64,000 bases of DNA from Bordetella genomosp. 10 (GCF_002261225.1 NZ_NEVM01000005.1:1488001-1552000), one strand, 5' to 3'. Numbered from the stretch's first letter, positions 46,798-59,787 are shown. Notes: a model not told the origin generated them from the sequence alone. Numbers and translations: made by a program.

Positions 46798-47789
46798 ACG
46801 TCGTCACCGGCTTCCTTGGAAGCGGCAAGACCACCCTGCTCAAGCGCTACCTGCGGCAGCAGCCCGCGGACGCCGTGCTGGTCATCATCAATGAATTCGG
46901 CCGCGAATCCATCGACGACCGCATCGCCCTGCATCTGAACTCGGAAATCGAGGCCATCGCCGACGGCTGCCTGTGCTGTACCGTGCTCGAACGGTTGCGG
47001 GAGGCGCTGCTGAACGTCCTGACGCGGCGGGCCCGGGGAGAGCTGCCGCGGCTCGAACGCATCATCGTCGAAACGAGCGGGCTCGCGGATCCCGCTCCCA
47101 TCCTGGGCACCATCCTCTCCGACGAAAACCTCGACGAATACATCCGCGTCGGCCCCTGCGTCGCCACCTTCGACGCGCTGGAAGGCCTGCACACCCTCGG
47201 CAGATTCACGGAGGCGGCGACCCAGTTGGCGGCGGCGGACCGCGTCATCGTCACCAAGAGCGACCTGGCCGACAGCGCCAGCCTGGCGTCGCTGACCGCG
47301 GCGGTCCGGTCCGTCAACCCGGCCTGCGAATTGACGCTGAACGACGTTCCCGGGGCGATCTTCGCGCCCGTCGCGAACACCCTGGCCGATACCGGCAGGC
47401 TGCCGGGCCCCGATGCTACCCCTGGCGCTGGCCGGGCAGCCCCGCCGCACACGCACACCAACGCCGTCCAGACCTTTTCCACGGTGCTCGACCGTTCCGT
47501 CGATTGGGCGACGTTCTCGGTGTGGCTCACCGCCCTGCTCAACCGCCACGGCGATCGCATCCTGCGATTCAAATCCATCCTGGACGTGCGCGCGGCGGGC
47601 AAGCTCGTCGTCCAGGGCGTGCGGCATCGCGTCTACCCGCCGTCCCACCTCCCGCCGGCGGAGGACCAGGACAATGTTTCGCGGCTGGTCTTCATCACCC
47701 GGGGGATGGACGAGCGAAAAATCCTCGATTCGCTCGCCCGCGTGACGAAGGCGGCCTCCCCGCTGGGCAATATCTTCCCGGACCGGTAA
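46767..47789 (+). CDS. COG0523/CobW-family GTPase (metallochaperone type)
   Basis: 340 residues from ATG 46767. Walker A 'GFLGSGKTTLL' (15-25), 'INEFGRESIDD', the metal motif 'GCLCC' (Cys68, 70, 71), 'VETSGLADPAPI' and the guanine motif 'TKSD' are all present; the C-terminal CobW domain (from 'STVLDRSVDWATFSVWLTAL') follows a His-Thr-His-Thr stretch (about 228). Family members deliver zinc, cobalt or iron to enzymes. Here the natural client would be the amidohydrolase of the same cluster. Confidence 0.9.
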   Translation: MARLVPRLELNVVTGFLGSGKTTLLKRYLRQQPADAVLVIINEFGRESIDDRIALHLNSEIEAIADGCLCCTVLERLREALLNVLTRRARGELPRLERIIVETSGLADPAPILGTILSDENLDEYIRVGPCVATFDALEGLHTLGRFTEAATQLAAADRVIVTKSDLADSASLASLTAAVRSVNPACELTLNDVPGAIFAPVANTLADTGRLPGPDATPGAGRAAPPHTHTNAVQTFSTVLDRSVDWATFSVWLTALLNRHGDRILRFKSILDVRAAGKLVVQGVRHRVYPPSHLPPAEDQDNVSRLVFITRGMDERKILDSLARVTKAASPLGNIFPDR

Positions 47790-48020
47790 AGCCCGGCGAT
47801 CGCCAAGACGCCACCCGATAAAAGGGCGAAGCGGCTGAATTGCGAAAGCTTGGTGAAGATTCAGCCCGGGAGCGTGAAAGCAGGCGAATAGTGCGGATAC
47901 ATTACCGCCGTTATTGCTCCTTGCTTGCTACCAGTCCTTGCCGCACTCCGGTCCACGTCGCGTTACGCGCGCGCCGAGGCGGCGCGAAATCCGGGCAGGC
48001 TTGAGGACATAAGGACAGGC
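47790..48020. other. Intergenic region after the CobW-type gene
   Basis: No credible ORF. Bases 47960-48020 repeat GC-rich words (GCGCGCGCC, GGCGGCGCG). No terminator with a T run is obvious after the GTPase gene. Confidence 0.35.
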
Positions 48021-48048
48021 TTAAGTTTTCGAGCAAGCCCGCCGTTAA
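48021..48048 (+). promoter_or_regulatory. Sigma-28 (FliA)-like promoter
   Basis: TTAAGTTT - 12 bases - GCCGTTAA, against the consensus TAAAGTTT-N11-GCCGATAA: seven of eight matches in each box. Reading the -35 as TAAGTTTT gives the exact 11-base spacing with six matches. Directed at the FlxA-like gene 125 bases downstream. Confidence 0.65.
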
Positions 48049-48172
48049 TCGCTATGTAGAACCAGTTGGCCAGGCGCTTCGGGGAAAGCCGCCACGCCAG
48101 CCTCCGGCTGCGCAGACCGTCCATGCGGGAGGACGGCGAGCGGCCGCCAACCCGACACCGGAGCCTTTCATC

Positions 48173-48595
48173 ATGACGTCGATCTCGTCGCTCACCAGCT
48201 CGCTGGCCACCTACACGCAGTTCAACTCGAAGACGGCGCAGTCGTCCGGCCAGGCCAACGGCGCCGACGCCACCGATGCCGCCGGCAGCGCGGCGGGCGC
48301 CTCGGCCGCGTCCGGCAGCCAGAAGGCCGGCGGCGCGGGCGCGATGGGCGGCGCCGCTTCCTCGTCGTCGTCCTCCAGCGATTCCAGCGCCGAACAGCAG
48401 CAACTGGAAAAACTGCAAGAGCAATTGCGCCAGGTCCAGCAGCAGATCCAGCGCCTGCAGGCCAGCAATGTGTCGGATGACGTGAAGACCGCGCAACTGC
48501 AGTCGCTGAATTCCGAAGCCATGCAGTTGCAAGGCCAGATCACGCAGCTCCAGCAGCAGATCGCGCAGGAAGCCAGCGGATCGATCACCGCCTGA
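48173..48595 (+). CDS. FlxA-like coiled-coil protein, 140 aa
   Basis: Residues 1-65 are Ser/Ala/Gly-rich and disordered (a run of seven Ser near 63-70). Residues 73-133 are a Gln-rich coiled coil ('QQLEKLQEQLRQVQQQIQRL', 'AMQLQGQITQLQQQIAQ'), as in FlxA proteins of E. coli, which belong to the flagellar class 3 regulon. The sigma-28-like promoter upstream supports that link. CCGGAGCC precedes ATG. Biochemical role unknown. Confidence 0.7.
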   Translation: MTSISSLTSSLATYTQFNSKTAQSSGQANGADATDAAGSAAGASAASGSQKAGGAGAMGGAASSSSSSSDSSAEQQQLEKLQEQLRQVQQQIQRLQASNVSDDVKTAQLQSLNSEAMQLQGQITQLQQQIAQEASGSITA

Positions 48596-48708
48596 GGCAG
48601 GATGGGCGGCGCGCCAGACGCTGTCGCCGATTTCTCGGTACCATCCTGGTTGTCGCTAATCCTGATCCCCGCCGGGGCGCGCGTCCTGCCGCCCCGCCCC
48701 ACCGACCC

Positions 48709-49350
48709 ATGACTACCGAAATCTGGCTGATCCGCCACGGCGAAACCACCTGGAACCGCGCCCGCCGCCTGCAAGGCTGGAAGGACATTCCGCTCAATGA
48801 GGAAGGCGTGAGCCAGGCCGCGAAGCTGGCGCGGCGCCTGACGCGCGATGCGCAGGCCGGCCCCTTCGAAGCCATCTACAGCAGCGACCTGCAACGCGCG
48901 CACGACACCGCCCAGGCGGCCGCCGACCTGCTGCAACTGCGCGTGCGCCCGGAACCCGGGCTGCGCGAGCGCTGCTACGGCGTGCTGGAAGGCCTGGCGA
49001 TGGACGAACTCGAACAGCACCAGCCGGAAGCGGCGGCGGTGTGGCGCAGCCGCGAACCCGATCGCCAGCTCGAAGGCGGCGAAAGCCTGCGCCAGTTCCG
49101 CGACCGCGTCGTGACGACCATGGAAGACGTCGTCACGCGCCATCCCGCGGCGCGCGTGCTGCTGTTCGCCCACGGCGGCGTGCTCGACATCGCCTGGCGC
49201 CATGCCCACGGCATCCCCTTGACCCACCCGCGCGACGCCGTGCTGCTCAACACCGCCGTCAACCGCCTGAGCTACACCGACGGCCGCTGGCACGTCATGG
49301 GCTGGGGCGACATCAGCCATATCAAGGCCGCGGGCGACGACATCGTCTGA
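48709..49350 (+). CDS. Histidine phosphatase family protein (phosphoglycerate-mutase-like)
   Basis: 213 residues. 'IWLIRHGETTWN' with the phosphorylated His, the second Arg in 'SSDLQRAHDTA', Glu in 'RCYGVLEG', and 'LLFAHGGVLDIAWR' with the second His complete the RHG core. Family includes cobalamin and sugar phosphatases and GpmB-type proteins; the substrate cannot be told. Encoded alone. Confidence 0.85.
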   Translation: MTTEIWLIRHGETTWNRARRLQGWKDIPLNEEGVSQAAKLARRLTRDAQAGPFEAIYSSDLQRAHDTAQAAADLLQLRVRPEPGLRERCYGVLEGLAMDELEQHQPEAAAVWRSREPDRQLEGGESLRQFRDRVVTTMEDVVTRHPAARVLLFAHGGVLDIAWRHAHGIPLTHPRDAVLLNTAVNRLSYTDGRWHVMGWGDISHIKAAGDDIV

Positions 49351-49419
49351 GCCGCTTGCCCCGGACGCCATCGTCCGGGCCACACGGCCCTGCTTGCCCG
49401 CGTCCTGCTTGCCCGCGCC

Positions 49420-50193
49420 CTACTCGCCCCGGCGCGGCTTGCGCGGCGCGTTGCGCGCCAGGCGGTCGTACAGCGCATTCGGCAACACGCGCATCAGGCG
49501 CGCGACGATGCCCATCTGCCAGGGAATCACGGTATAGGAAACGCCCCGCGCGATGGCGTCCGCCGCGCGGCGCGCGAACTCGTCCGCTTCCAGCAGGAAG
49601 GGCATGCGGTACGGGTTGTGGGCGGTCATCTCGGTGCGGACATAGCCCGGCGCGATGGTGACCACGCGGATGCCGTCCGCCGCCACCTCGTTGCGCAGGC
49701 TCTCGCAATAGGCGGTCACCGCGGCTTTCGAGGCGCTGTAGGCGCCGCCGCCGGGCAGGCCACGCACGCCGGCGACGCTGGAGATCCCCACCAGCGTGCC
49801 GCCGCCGGCCTCGCGCATGGCGCCGGTGAAAGGCTCGAACGTGGCCACCATGGCCATCACGTTGGTCTGCATGACCGCCTCGAACGCCTCGTAGTCTTCC
49901 GGATGATCGGTCAACGTACCCACGCTGATGCCCGCGCTGGCGATGACGATATCGACCCGCCCGCCGCTGCGCGCGATGAAATCATGCGCGGCCGCGTGCA
50001 GGGCGGCACGGTCGCGCACGTCCACGCCGTAGCAGGCATGCGCGCCGGGATTGGGCAGGCTGTCGGCCAGCGCGCGCAGGCGCTCCCCGCGCCGGCCCAG
50101 CAGCCCCAGCGTGGCGCCCTGCCGGCCATAGTGCCCGGCCAGCGCGTGGCCCAGTCCGCTGGTGGCCCCGGTGATGAATACGTGTTGCGGCAT
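49420..50193 (-). CDS. Short-chain dehydrogenase/reductase
   Basis: 257 residues from the second ATG (50193), which sits 8 bases after GGGAGG; the ATG six bases upstream is too close to it. 'ITGATSGLG' (cofactor loop), 'ASAGI' (NNAG variant), 'ISSVAG' (Ser) and 'YSASK' (Tyr-Lys) give the classical SDR site. The Arg-Arg after strand 2 ('LLGRRGERL') suggests NADP(H). Substrate unknown; resembles membrane-lipid or fatty-acid SDRs of the YbbO/DltE type. Confidence 0.85.
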   Translation of the reverse strand: MPQHVFITGATSGLGHALAGHYGRQGATLGLLGRRGERLRALADSLPNPGAHACYGVDVRDRAALHAAAHDFIARSGGRVDIVIASAGISVGTLTDHPEDYEAFEAVMQTNVMAMVATFEPFTGAMREAGGGTLVGISSVAGVRGLPGGGAYSASKAAVTAYCESLRNEVAADGIRVVTIAPGYVRTEMTAHNPYRMPFLLEADEFARRAADAIARGVSYTVIPWQMGIVARLMRVLPNALYDRLARNAPRKPRRGE

Positions 50194-50340
50194 ATGCATG
50201 GCCTCCCTTGCCCGCGTTTGAATGAATGCGCCGGACGGCGAAGGGTCCCGCGCGGTCCTTCGTGGCGCCGGTGAAACGAAAAGGCCAGGCGCGCGGCCTG
50301 GCCTCGAGCGGAGGGCGGGACGATTGCCGCCCCCTCGCCA

Positions 50341-51237
50341 TCACAAGAAGATCCAGGCCAGGATGCCCAGCACCACCGCCCATTTCATGACGTAGTACAG
50401 CGGCTTGTTCTTCTTCTTCACCGCCTTGCCGAAGCGCCGCACGGCATACACCGAGCCGAAGATGCGGTTGATGCCGCCGGTGCGGTCGCCTTCCTGGTTG
50501 GGCGAGGACGCCGCGCGCAGCAGCAGGCCGCCCAGGAAGTGATTGACCGCCTGGGCCCAGCGGTAGCGCATCGGCCGCTCGATATCGGCGAACAGGATGA
50601 TGCGGTTCACGTCGGTCTTGTTCTCGGCATAGTGGATGAAGGTCTCGTCGAACATCACCGCTTCGCCGTCACGCCAGTAGTACGACTGGCCATCCACATC
50701 GATATAACAGGCCGGGTCGTTGGGCGTGATCAGGCCCATGTGATAACGCAGCGAGCCCGCATAGGGGTCGCGATGCCGCGGCAGGCGGCTGCCCGGCGGC
50801 AGCGCCGCGAACATGGCGGCCTTCACCGTGGGGATGTCGGCCAGCAGCCGCGTCGTCACCGGACAGAGCGCGGTCGCCGACGGATGGTCGGTGCCGTACC
50901 ACTTCAGGTAGAAACGCTTCCAGCCGCTCTTGAAGAAGGAATTGAAGCCGGCGTCGTTGTACTTGTCGGAAACCTTGATGTGCCCGGCCGAAAACAGTTG
51001 CTCGGCCTCGGCGCGGATTTCCTCCCAGCGTTCCTGCAGCACTTTCAGCTCCGGAAACTCCGAGAGCGGCAGGTAGGGCTGGTTGGGCACGCGCGAAAAC
51101 GCGTACATGAAGACGTTGATGGGCGAGGTGAAGGTGGAGTGATCCAGCGCCTGGCGCGCGAAGGCGTGCCGGACACGACCCCGATAGTGCACGATGAAGG
51201 CACATACCACGAACAACGCGAGTATCCACCATTTCAT
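50341..51237 (-). CDS. lpxO: Lipid A 2-hydroxylase (Fe(II)/2-oxoglutarate dioxygenase)
   Basis: 298 residues. Helix at 2-17 anchors it in the membrane and another lies at 281-298. The aspartyl/asparaginyl hydroxylase-like core holds the iron facial triad His155-x-Asp157 ('PRHRDPYAG') and His202 ('IHYAENK'), with Arg212 for 2-oxoglutarate. Hydroxylates a secondary acyl chain of lipid A, as in Salmonella and Bordetella LpxO. Directly upstream of carB's 3' end, on the same strand but with its own leader. Confidence 0.88.
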   Translation of the reverse strand: MKWWILALFVVCAFIVHYRGRVRHAFARQALDHSTFTSPINVFMYAFSRVPNQPYLPLSEFPELKVLQERWEEIRAEAEQLFSAGHIKVSDKYNDAGFNSFFKSGWKRFYLKWYGTDHPSATALCPVTTRLLADIPTVKAAMFAALPPGSRLPRHRDPYAGSLRYHMGLITPNDPACYIDVDGQSYYWRDGEAVMFDETFIHYAENKTDVNRIILFADIERPMRYRWAQAVNHFLGGLLLRAASSPNQEGDRTGGINRIFGSVYAVRRFGKAVKKKNKPLYYVMKWAVVLGILAWIFL

Positions 51238-51376
51238 GATCGACTCCTGGCGGTATCCAACCGCGCTAATGAACAGAGCGGCTCCGCGCCGCCCTTGCCG
51301 CGGACCGGCGATGCGGCCCGCACCCGGCGGCGAGCCGCATGGCGGCTCGCCGTCGAGGTTTCCCTTACGTCACAGC

Positions 51377-54622
<3,246 letters not shown>

Positions 54623-54632
54623 GGTGCAATCT

Positions 54633-55796
54633 TTACGCGGTCTTAACTTGGCCGGCCATCTGGCTGATGAACTTGTCGAACAGCACGATGATGTCGTGCG
54701 GCCCCGGGCTGGCTTCCGGGTGGCCCTGGAAGCAGAAGGCGGGACGATCGGTCAGTTCGAAGCCTTGCAGCGTGCCGTCGAACAGCGACACATGGGTCAC
54801 GCGGGTATTGCCGGGCAGGCTGGCCGCGTCCACCTCGAAACCGTGGTTCTGGCTGGTGATGTAGACGCGCTTGCTCTGCACGTCCTGCACCGGGTGGTTG
54901 GCGCCATGGTGGCCGGTCTTCATCTTGAGCGTCTTGCCGCCCACGGCCAGGCCGAGGATCTGGTGTCCCAGGCAGATGCCGAACACCGGCAGCTTGCGCT
55001 CCAGGAAGGCGCGGGTGGCCTGGATGGCGTAGTCGCAGGGCTCGGGGTCGCCGGGGCCGTTGGCCAGGAACAGGCCGTCCGGCTTGAGCTTGAGCACGTC
55101 CTCGGCGGGCGTCTGCGCCGGCACCAGCGTGACGCGGCAGCCGCGGTCCGCCAGCAGGCGCAGAATGTTCAGCTTGACGCCGAAGTCATAGGCGACGACG
55201 TGGTATTTGCCGGTGTCCGGCTTGCCGAAGCCCTGGCCCAGGGCCCAGGTGCCGTCGGTCCATTCGAGCGGCTTGTCGATGCTGACCACCTTGGCCAGGT
55301 CCTGGCCGGACATGCCGGGGAAGCCGCGCGCCAGTTCGATGGCGCGGTCGGTATCGTCGCCGACCAGGATGCAGCCGCCCTGGGCGCCCTTTTCGCGCAG
55401 GATGCGGGTCAGCTTGCGGGTATCGATGCCGGCGATGGCGACGATGCCCTGAGCCTTCAGGTAGTCGGGCAGCGAGCTGGTGGCGCGGAAATTGGACACG
55501 CGGGCGGGACAGTCGCGCACGATCAGGCCGGACGCGAACACCTTGCGCGCCTCGACGTCCTCGCCGTTCACGCCGGTGTTGCCGATGTGCGGATAGGTGA
55601 GCGTGACCAACTGGCCGTTATAGCTGGGATCGGTAAGGATTTCCTGGTAGCCGGTCATGGACGTGTTGAACACGACCTCGGCGACGGTATGGCCGGGCGC
55701 GCCAATTGAAATTCCACGAAAAATGGTACCGTCCGCCAGAGCCAAGATTGCGGGAGAAGAACGATGAGTTCCCTCGGGAAAAAGTTGCGGCAGCAC
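54633..55796 (-). CDS. carA: Carbamoyl-phosphate synthase small subunit
   Basis: 387 residues. N-terminal CarA domain ('[17 protein letters not shown]', '[13 protein letters not shown]') and a class I glutaminase with nucleophile Cys in '[13 protein letters not shown]', then 'GANHPV' and 'GHPEASPGP' for the His-Glu pair. The start GTG 55796 is the first in frame and has only a weak ribosome-binding site (GGGG); a slightly later start cannot be ruled out. Confidence 0.97.
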   Translation of the reverse strand: MLPQLFPEGTHRSSPAILALADGTIFRGISIGAPGHTVAEVVFNTSMTGYQEILTDPSYNGQLVTLTYPHIGNTGVNGEDVEARKVFASGLIVRDCPARVSNFRATSSLPDYLKAQGIVAIAGIDTRKLTRILREKGAQGGCILVGDDTDRAIELARGFPGMSGQDLAKVVSIDKPLEWTDGTWALGQGFGKPDTGKYHVVAYDFGVKLNILRLLADRGCRVTLVPAQTPAEDVLKLKPDGLFLANGPGDPEPCDYAIQATRAFLERKLPVFGICLGHQILGLAVGGKTLKMKTGHHGANHPVQDVQSKRVYITSQNHGFEVDAASLPGNTRVTHVSLFDGTLQGFELTDRPAFCFQGHPEASPGPHDIIVLFDKFISQMAGQVKTA

Positions 55797-56006
55797 AGTA
55801 AACCCCGGTTTCAGAATCAGTAATCAAACCTTGGAATTATACCTTGAAAGCCCGTTTTCCCCGGAAAGCCGCGCCAATCAAGGCCGGGCGGCCCGTTTTC
55901 GAGGGCCGGCCGGCGCCTCCCGCCCACCGCCGCGCGGTGCTACGCTAGACGACGTTCTCCCCGCAACACGACAACCGATCCGACAACCGATCGCCGAGAC
56001 TCTTTC

Positions 56007-56960
56007 ATGACCAGCCAACTCGACTCCCTGCGCCAGCACACTACCGTGGTGGCGGATACCGGCGACTTCGAGGCCATGCGCGCCTACCGGCCGACCGACG
56101 CCACGACCAATCCCTCGCTGATCCTGAAGGCGGTGCAGAAAGACGCCTACCGCCCCCTGCTGGAGCGCACCGTGCGCGACCACCGGGACCTGCCCACGGA
56201 ACAGATCCTCGACCGCCTGCTGGTGGCCTTCGGCACCGAAATCCTGAAGATCGTCCCGGGCCGGGTCTCCACCGAGGTGGACGCCCGCCTGTCCTTCGAC
56301 ACCCGCGGGACGGTGGAAAGGGCGCGCGGCCTGATCGCGCTGTACGAAGCCGCCGGCATCCCGCGCGAACGCGTCCTGGTGAAGATCGCCTCGACCTGGG
56401 AAGGCATCCAGGCGGCGCGCGTCATGCAGGAGGAAGGGGTCAACTGCAATATGACACTGCTGTTCTCGCTGCCGCAGGCGGTGGCCTGCGCCGACGCCGG
56501 CGCCAAGCTGATCTCGCCCTTCGTCGGGCGCATCTACGACTGGTACAAGAAGGCGGCGGGCGCGGACTGGAACGAAGCCGGGCGCGCCGGCGCCGACGAC
56601 CCGGGCGTGCAGTCGGTGACCCGCATCTACGAGTACTACAAGGCCCACGGCATCCCGACCGAAATCATGGGGGCGAGCTTCCGCAACGTCGGCCAGATCC
56701 TCGCCCTGGCCGGCTGCGACCTGCTGACCATCAGCCCGGAACTGCTGACGACGCTGTCGGAGACGCAAGGCGACGTGCCGGTGCGCCTGAAGGCCGGCGC
56801 CGGCGGCGCCGCGCCGGAACGCCTGGACGCCAGCGAGATCCCTTTCCGCACCCTGCTCAACGACGACGCCATGGCCACGGAAAAACTCGCCGAAGGCATC
56901 CGCGCCTTCGCGGCGGACGCGGTCAAGCTGGACAAGCTGATCGAGGCGGCGAAGAAGTAG
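56007..56960 (+). CDS. tal: Transaldolase
   Basis: 317 residues. 'DATTNPSLI' (Asp at 31), the Schiff-base Lys126 in '[11 protein letters not shown]', 'NMTLLFS', '[13 protein letters not shown]' and '[10 protein letters not shown]' are all of the TalB class. Pentose phosphate pathway, sedoheptulose-7-P plus glyceraldehyde-3-P exchange. Divergent from carA with a 210-base gap. Confidence 0.97.
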   Translation: MTSQLDSLRQHTTVVADTGDFEAMRAYRPTDATTNPSLILKAVQKDAYRPLLERTVRDHRDLPTEQILDRLLVAFGTEILKIVPGRVSTEVDARLSFDTRGTVERARGLIALYEAAGIPRERVLVKIASTWEGIQAARVMQEEGVNCNMTLLFSLPQAVACADAGAKLISPFVGRIYDWYKKAAGADWNEAGRAGADDPGVQSVTRIYEYYKAHGIPTEIMGASFRNVGQILALAGCDLLTISPELLTTLSETQGDVPVRLKAGAGGAAPERLDASEIPFRTLLNDDAMATEKLAEGIRAFAADAVKLDKLIEAAKK

Positions 56961-57043
56961 CAGCGGAGCAATAGCAGCGATGCAATAGCGTCCGGCGGGG
57001 GAGGCCCCGCCAGCGCCGGCCTGCGCGCCGGGTTCGGCCGGCC

Positions 57044-57076
57044 GCTTGGAGGCCGCTTGGAGGCCGCTTGGAGGCC
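57044..57076. repeat. Tandem 11-bp repeat, three copies
   Basis: GCTTGGAGGCC three times without gaps in the region between tal and the following secreted-protein gene; a partial fourth copy begins after it. Non-coding. Confidence 0.9.
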
Positions 57077-57179
57077 GCGGAAAAAGGCGACGGAAAAAGC
57101 CGGCGCCCGGCCCCCCCTTCCCTTGCCTCGCCGCCTTCCGGCCCCGATAATTCGGTTCCGTCCATCGCCTGCCATTTCC

Positions 57180-59120
57180 ATGGGCAAACCGCCACTGCAT
57201 TTCATCCTCGGCGCCTGCCTCGCCGTGTCTTTGATCGCCGGCCACGCTGCCCCCGCGCCCAAGGACACGGAAACCAGCCAGTACGCGAAAACGGAGATCT
57301 GGCTGCAGCGCAGCCGGGACGACTACGTCGTCAAGGCGTCCTACTATCTCGTGCCCGCTCCGCCCGGCCAGGTGAAGAACGCGCTGGCCAAGGCGCTGGC
57401 CGCCACGGGATCGGGATCCTATGCCTGGAAGGACGACAGCGCGCCGCTCTGGAGCATGGACGCCACGTGGATCGACGTCTCGCGCCAGGCCCACCCCGAC
57501 GTGAACCGGGCGCTCGAAGCACTGGCCGCCGGCGCGGTCCGGGACACGCTGCGGCAGGCCCTGGCGGCGGGCGTCGTCACCCCGGAAGAAAACGCCGCCT
57601 ATGAAAAGGCGGCGCGGATGAGAACGCGCTTCGGCCGGGAAGAGATCCAGGCGGTCCCCTTCTTCGCGCAGCGCATCGAACGATGGACGTTCGACCGCGC
57701 GCGGCGCCCCCTGATCGGCGCCGACTACGAAGACGGCGGCGGCCTCATGGATGTCTCGGCGATGCTGGGCGGCGCCCCGATGACGCTGGTCTGGTTCGAC
57801 GGCGTGCGCACCACCGAACATCGCGCCCTCAAGCTCACCTCGTGCATGACGGGCGTCACGTGCTTCCCCGACCCGCACATCGAGCGCTGGAAGACCGCCA
57901 CGCCGCACATCGACGCGGCCACCGACCGGGCCATCCACACGGCCGTGGCGGGGCTCGGAGCCTTGCCCGCGGCGGCGGCGGATGCCCGCATGACTCCCTT
58001 CCTGCGCCTGGTCCCGCCCGAACCGGCCGGACGGACGGTCGAGGCGGCGTCCGCTCCCGTGGAGACCCTGGCGGCTTATGACCTGCCGGCCGATGAAACC
58101 GACGTGCATCGCTATGACGACAACACCTGGCGGCTGGTCGGCCTGAAGGGCGGCGACGTCATGGTCGCCGGCGCGCGCTCCCGGCGCTATGCGCTGCGGG
58201 ACGGCGCGATCCGGACGCAGGATGTCGGCGCGCGCTTCGGCGAGGACGGCATCCGCGCGCAAGCGGACGGCGCGATCCGGGGAGTACGCAGCGACGGCGC
58301 CCAGGCCCGCCTGATCGTCTGGTCGCCCAAGGACGACGACGTACGGTCCACGCCCTTGCCCATGCTCCAGGACCGGTCCGCGCAGGACTGGGCCCCGCAG
58401 CCCTCCGGCATGGCGGCGATACGGACCGAGAACGCGATATACCTGGTCGACCCGCGCACGCAGGCCGTCCGGACCGTCTCCTGGGACGAGCGGCTGCGCG
58501 CCAAGGTCAGCGACAGCCTCGACGATGCCCTGCCCTGGGCCGGCACGCAGGCGATACGCTTCAACGACGGCCTGCTGTGGCGCGCGGATCGCGGCGCCTA
58601 TGGCATTTCCCCCGCCACCGGAAAGGCCGTGGCAAGCTTCGCGACGGACACGCCCAAGCTGTTCTTCGGCAGCCGGGACGGGGATTGGGCCATCGCCCGG
58701 CTGGACCGCGGCAGCGGGGACGCGCGCTACCGCATCGTTTCGCCCCGAACAGGACAAGTCCGCTTCGACCTGAAGGCCGCGCAGCCCGTCGCGCCCGCCA
58801 GCGTGGCCCGCAGCGCGCATGGCCGGCTGCTCGCCATCAGCAGCGACGTCGCGGGCGGGCCGTCCACCGCCGTGGTCGACATGCAAAACGGCAAGGTGGT
58901 GGCGACGCTGGCGACGCCCGGCGCCTATCGCGTCAAGGCCGCGGCTTTTTCATGGCAGGGCACGCGGCTCTGGCTCTATCTGGAGAGCGCGGACATGCGG
59001 ACCAGGAAACTGGCACGCTGGGACGTTCCCCAGCCCTATGCCGACGCCGCCGACGGCCGCGCCGTGCCCGACCAGATGCGCTGCCTGCTGGTGCGCGGGG
59101 AAAACTGCGGTAATTACTGA
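57180..59120 (+). CDS. Secreted protein of unknown function, 646 aa
   Basis: Start ATG 57180 (MGKPPLHFILGACLAVSLIA) chosen because it begins a clear Sec signal with cleavage near HAAPA; readings from further upstream run through the tandem repeat. The mature part opens with 'QYAKTEIWLQRSRDDYVVKA', then a domain to about residue 300, followed by repeats of the form 'GDVMVAGARSRRYALRDGAI', 'ENAIYLVDPRTQAVRTVSWD', 'RTGQVRFDL', 'STAVVDMQNGKVVATL' that look like beta-propeller blades. Cys pairs at 'SCMTGVTCF' and near the end. No enzyme motif seen. Confidence 0.7.
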   Translation: MGKPPLHFILGACLAVSLIAGHAAPAPKDTETSQYAKTEIWLQRSRDDYVVKASYYLVPAPPGQVKNALAKALAATGSGSYAWKDDSAPLWSMDATWIDVSRQAHPDVNRALEALAAGAVRDTLRQALAAGVVTPEENAAYEKAARMRTRFGREEIQAVPFFAQRIERWTFDRARRPLIGADYEDGGGLMDVSAMLGGAPMTLVWFDGVRTTEHRALKLTSCMTGVTCFPDPHIERWKTATPHIDAATDRAIHTAVAGLGALPAAAADARMTPFLRLVPPEPAGRTVEAASAPVETLAAYDLPADETDVHRYDDNTWRLVGLKGGDVMVAGARSRRYALRDGAIRTQDVGARFGEDGIRAQADGAIRGVRSDGAQARLIVWSPKDDDVRSTPLPMLQDRSAQDWAPQPSGMAAIRTENAIYLVDPRTQAVRTVSWDERLRAKVSDSLDDALPWAGTQAIRFNDGLLWRADRGAYGISPATGKAVASFATDTPKLFFGSRDGDWAIARLDRGSGDARYRIVSPRTGQVRFDLKAAQPVAPASVARSAHGRLLAISSDVAGGPSTAVVDMQNGKVVATLATPGAYRVKAAAFSWQGTRLWLYLESADMRTRKLARWDVPQPYADAADGRAVPDQMRCLLVRGENCGNY

Positions 59121-59231
59121 ACAGCGGCGGGGGATCGGGCGATCCCGCGATCGGGTGCGTGGACGATCGGGAGGGCCGAATCGGCCGCGCCGTCCTGGCC
59201 GCGCGCCCCTGAAGGCGCCCGGCCTGCCGGT

Positions 59232-59759
59232 TCAGTGCTGCTCGTCGTGCGTGTGCACCTGCAAGGCTTCCAGGAAGCGCGAGACCATGTTGTAGGCCGC
59301 CACCGTGGCGGTCAGCTCGACCGTGTGGCGCTGGCCCAGTTCGGCCAGGACCGCGTCGAAGACGGCTTGCGGCACCTGGACCTGGCGCGTCATGGCGTCG
59401 GCATAGGCCAGCACCGCGCGCATGCGCGCGTCGAACAGCGGCGAATCCTGCCAGCGGTCCAAGGCGTCGAGCTGGGCCTGGGTAATGCCCTCTTTCAGCG
59501 CGATCGGCGCGTGCTGGTCGGCTTCGTAGGGCGCGCCGTTCAGGCCGGCGACCCGCATGATGACCAGTTCGCGCACGTCCCCGGGCAAGCTGCTCAACTG
59601 CCGTATCGACGTCAGGTAGGTCAGCCAGCCATTCGCCACCGGGGGGCTGTGCAGCAGCATTTGATACAGCAGCAGCACGCTGCCGCGCTCGGCGACGATG
59701 CGTTCGACCAGGGGCTTGGCTTCTTCGTTGTCCAGATCGGCGTACGGCAGGCGGGCCAT
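59232..59759 (-). CDS. Carboxymuconolactone decarboxylase/AhpD-like protein
   Basis: 175 residues. Helical CMD fold: 'LVIMRVAGLNGAPYEADQHA' carries the usual region of the active site, but the Cys-x-x-Cys of true AhpD peroxidase partners is absent (NGAPYE instead), as in many non-redox members. Ends HTHDEQH. Downstream of, and probably co-transcribed with, the ABC transporter genes (28-base gap), so it may act on the imported compound. Confidence 0.75.
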   Translation of the reverse strand: MARLPYADLDNEEAKPLVERIVAERGSVLLLYQMLLHSPPVANGWLTYLTSIRQLSSLPGDVRELVIMRVAGLNGAPYEADQHAPIALKEGITQAQLDALDRWQDSPLFDARMRAVLAYADAMTRQVQVPQAVFDAVLAELGQRHTVELTATVAAYNMVSRFLEALQVHTHDEQH

Positions 59760-59787
59760 GAGGCGTCCTATGTCCTATGCGAAGGGA

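Noticed and set aside
55878-58886. 1002-codon minus-strand open frame
   Set aside because: Spans the opposite strand of tal and the secreted-protein gene, both of which have family matches or a signal peptide and sensible composition.
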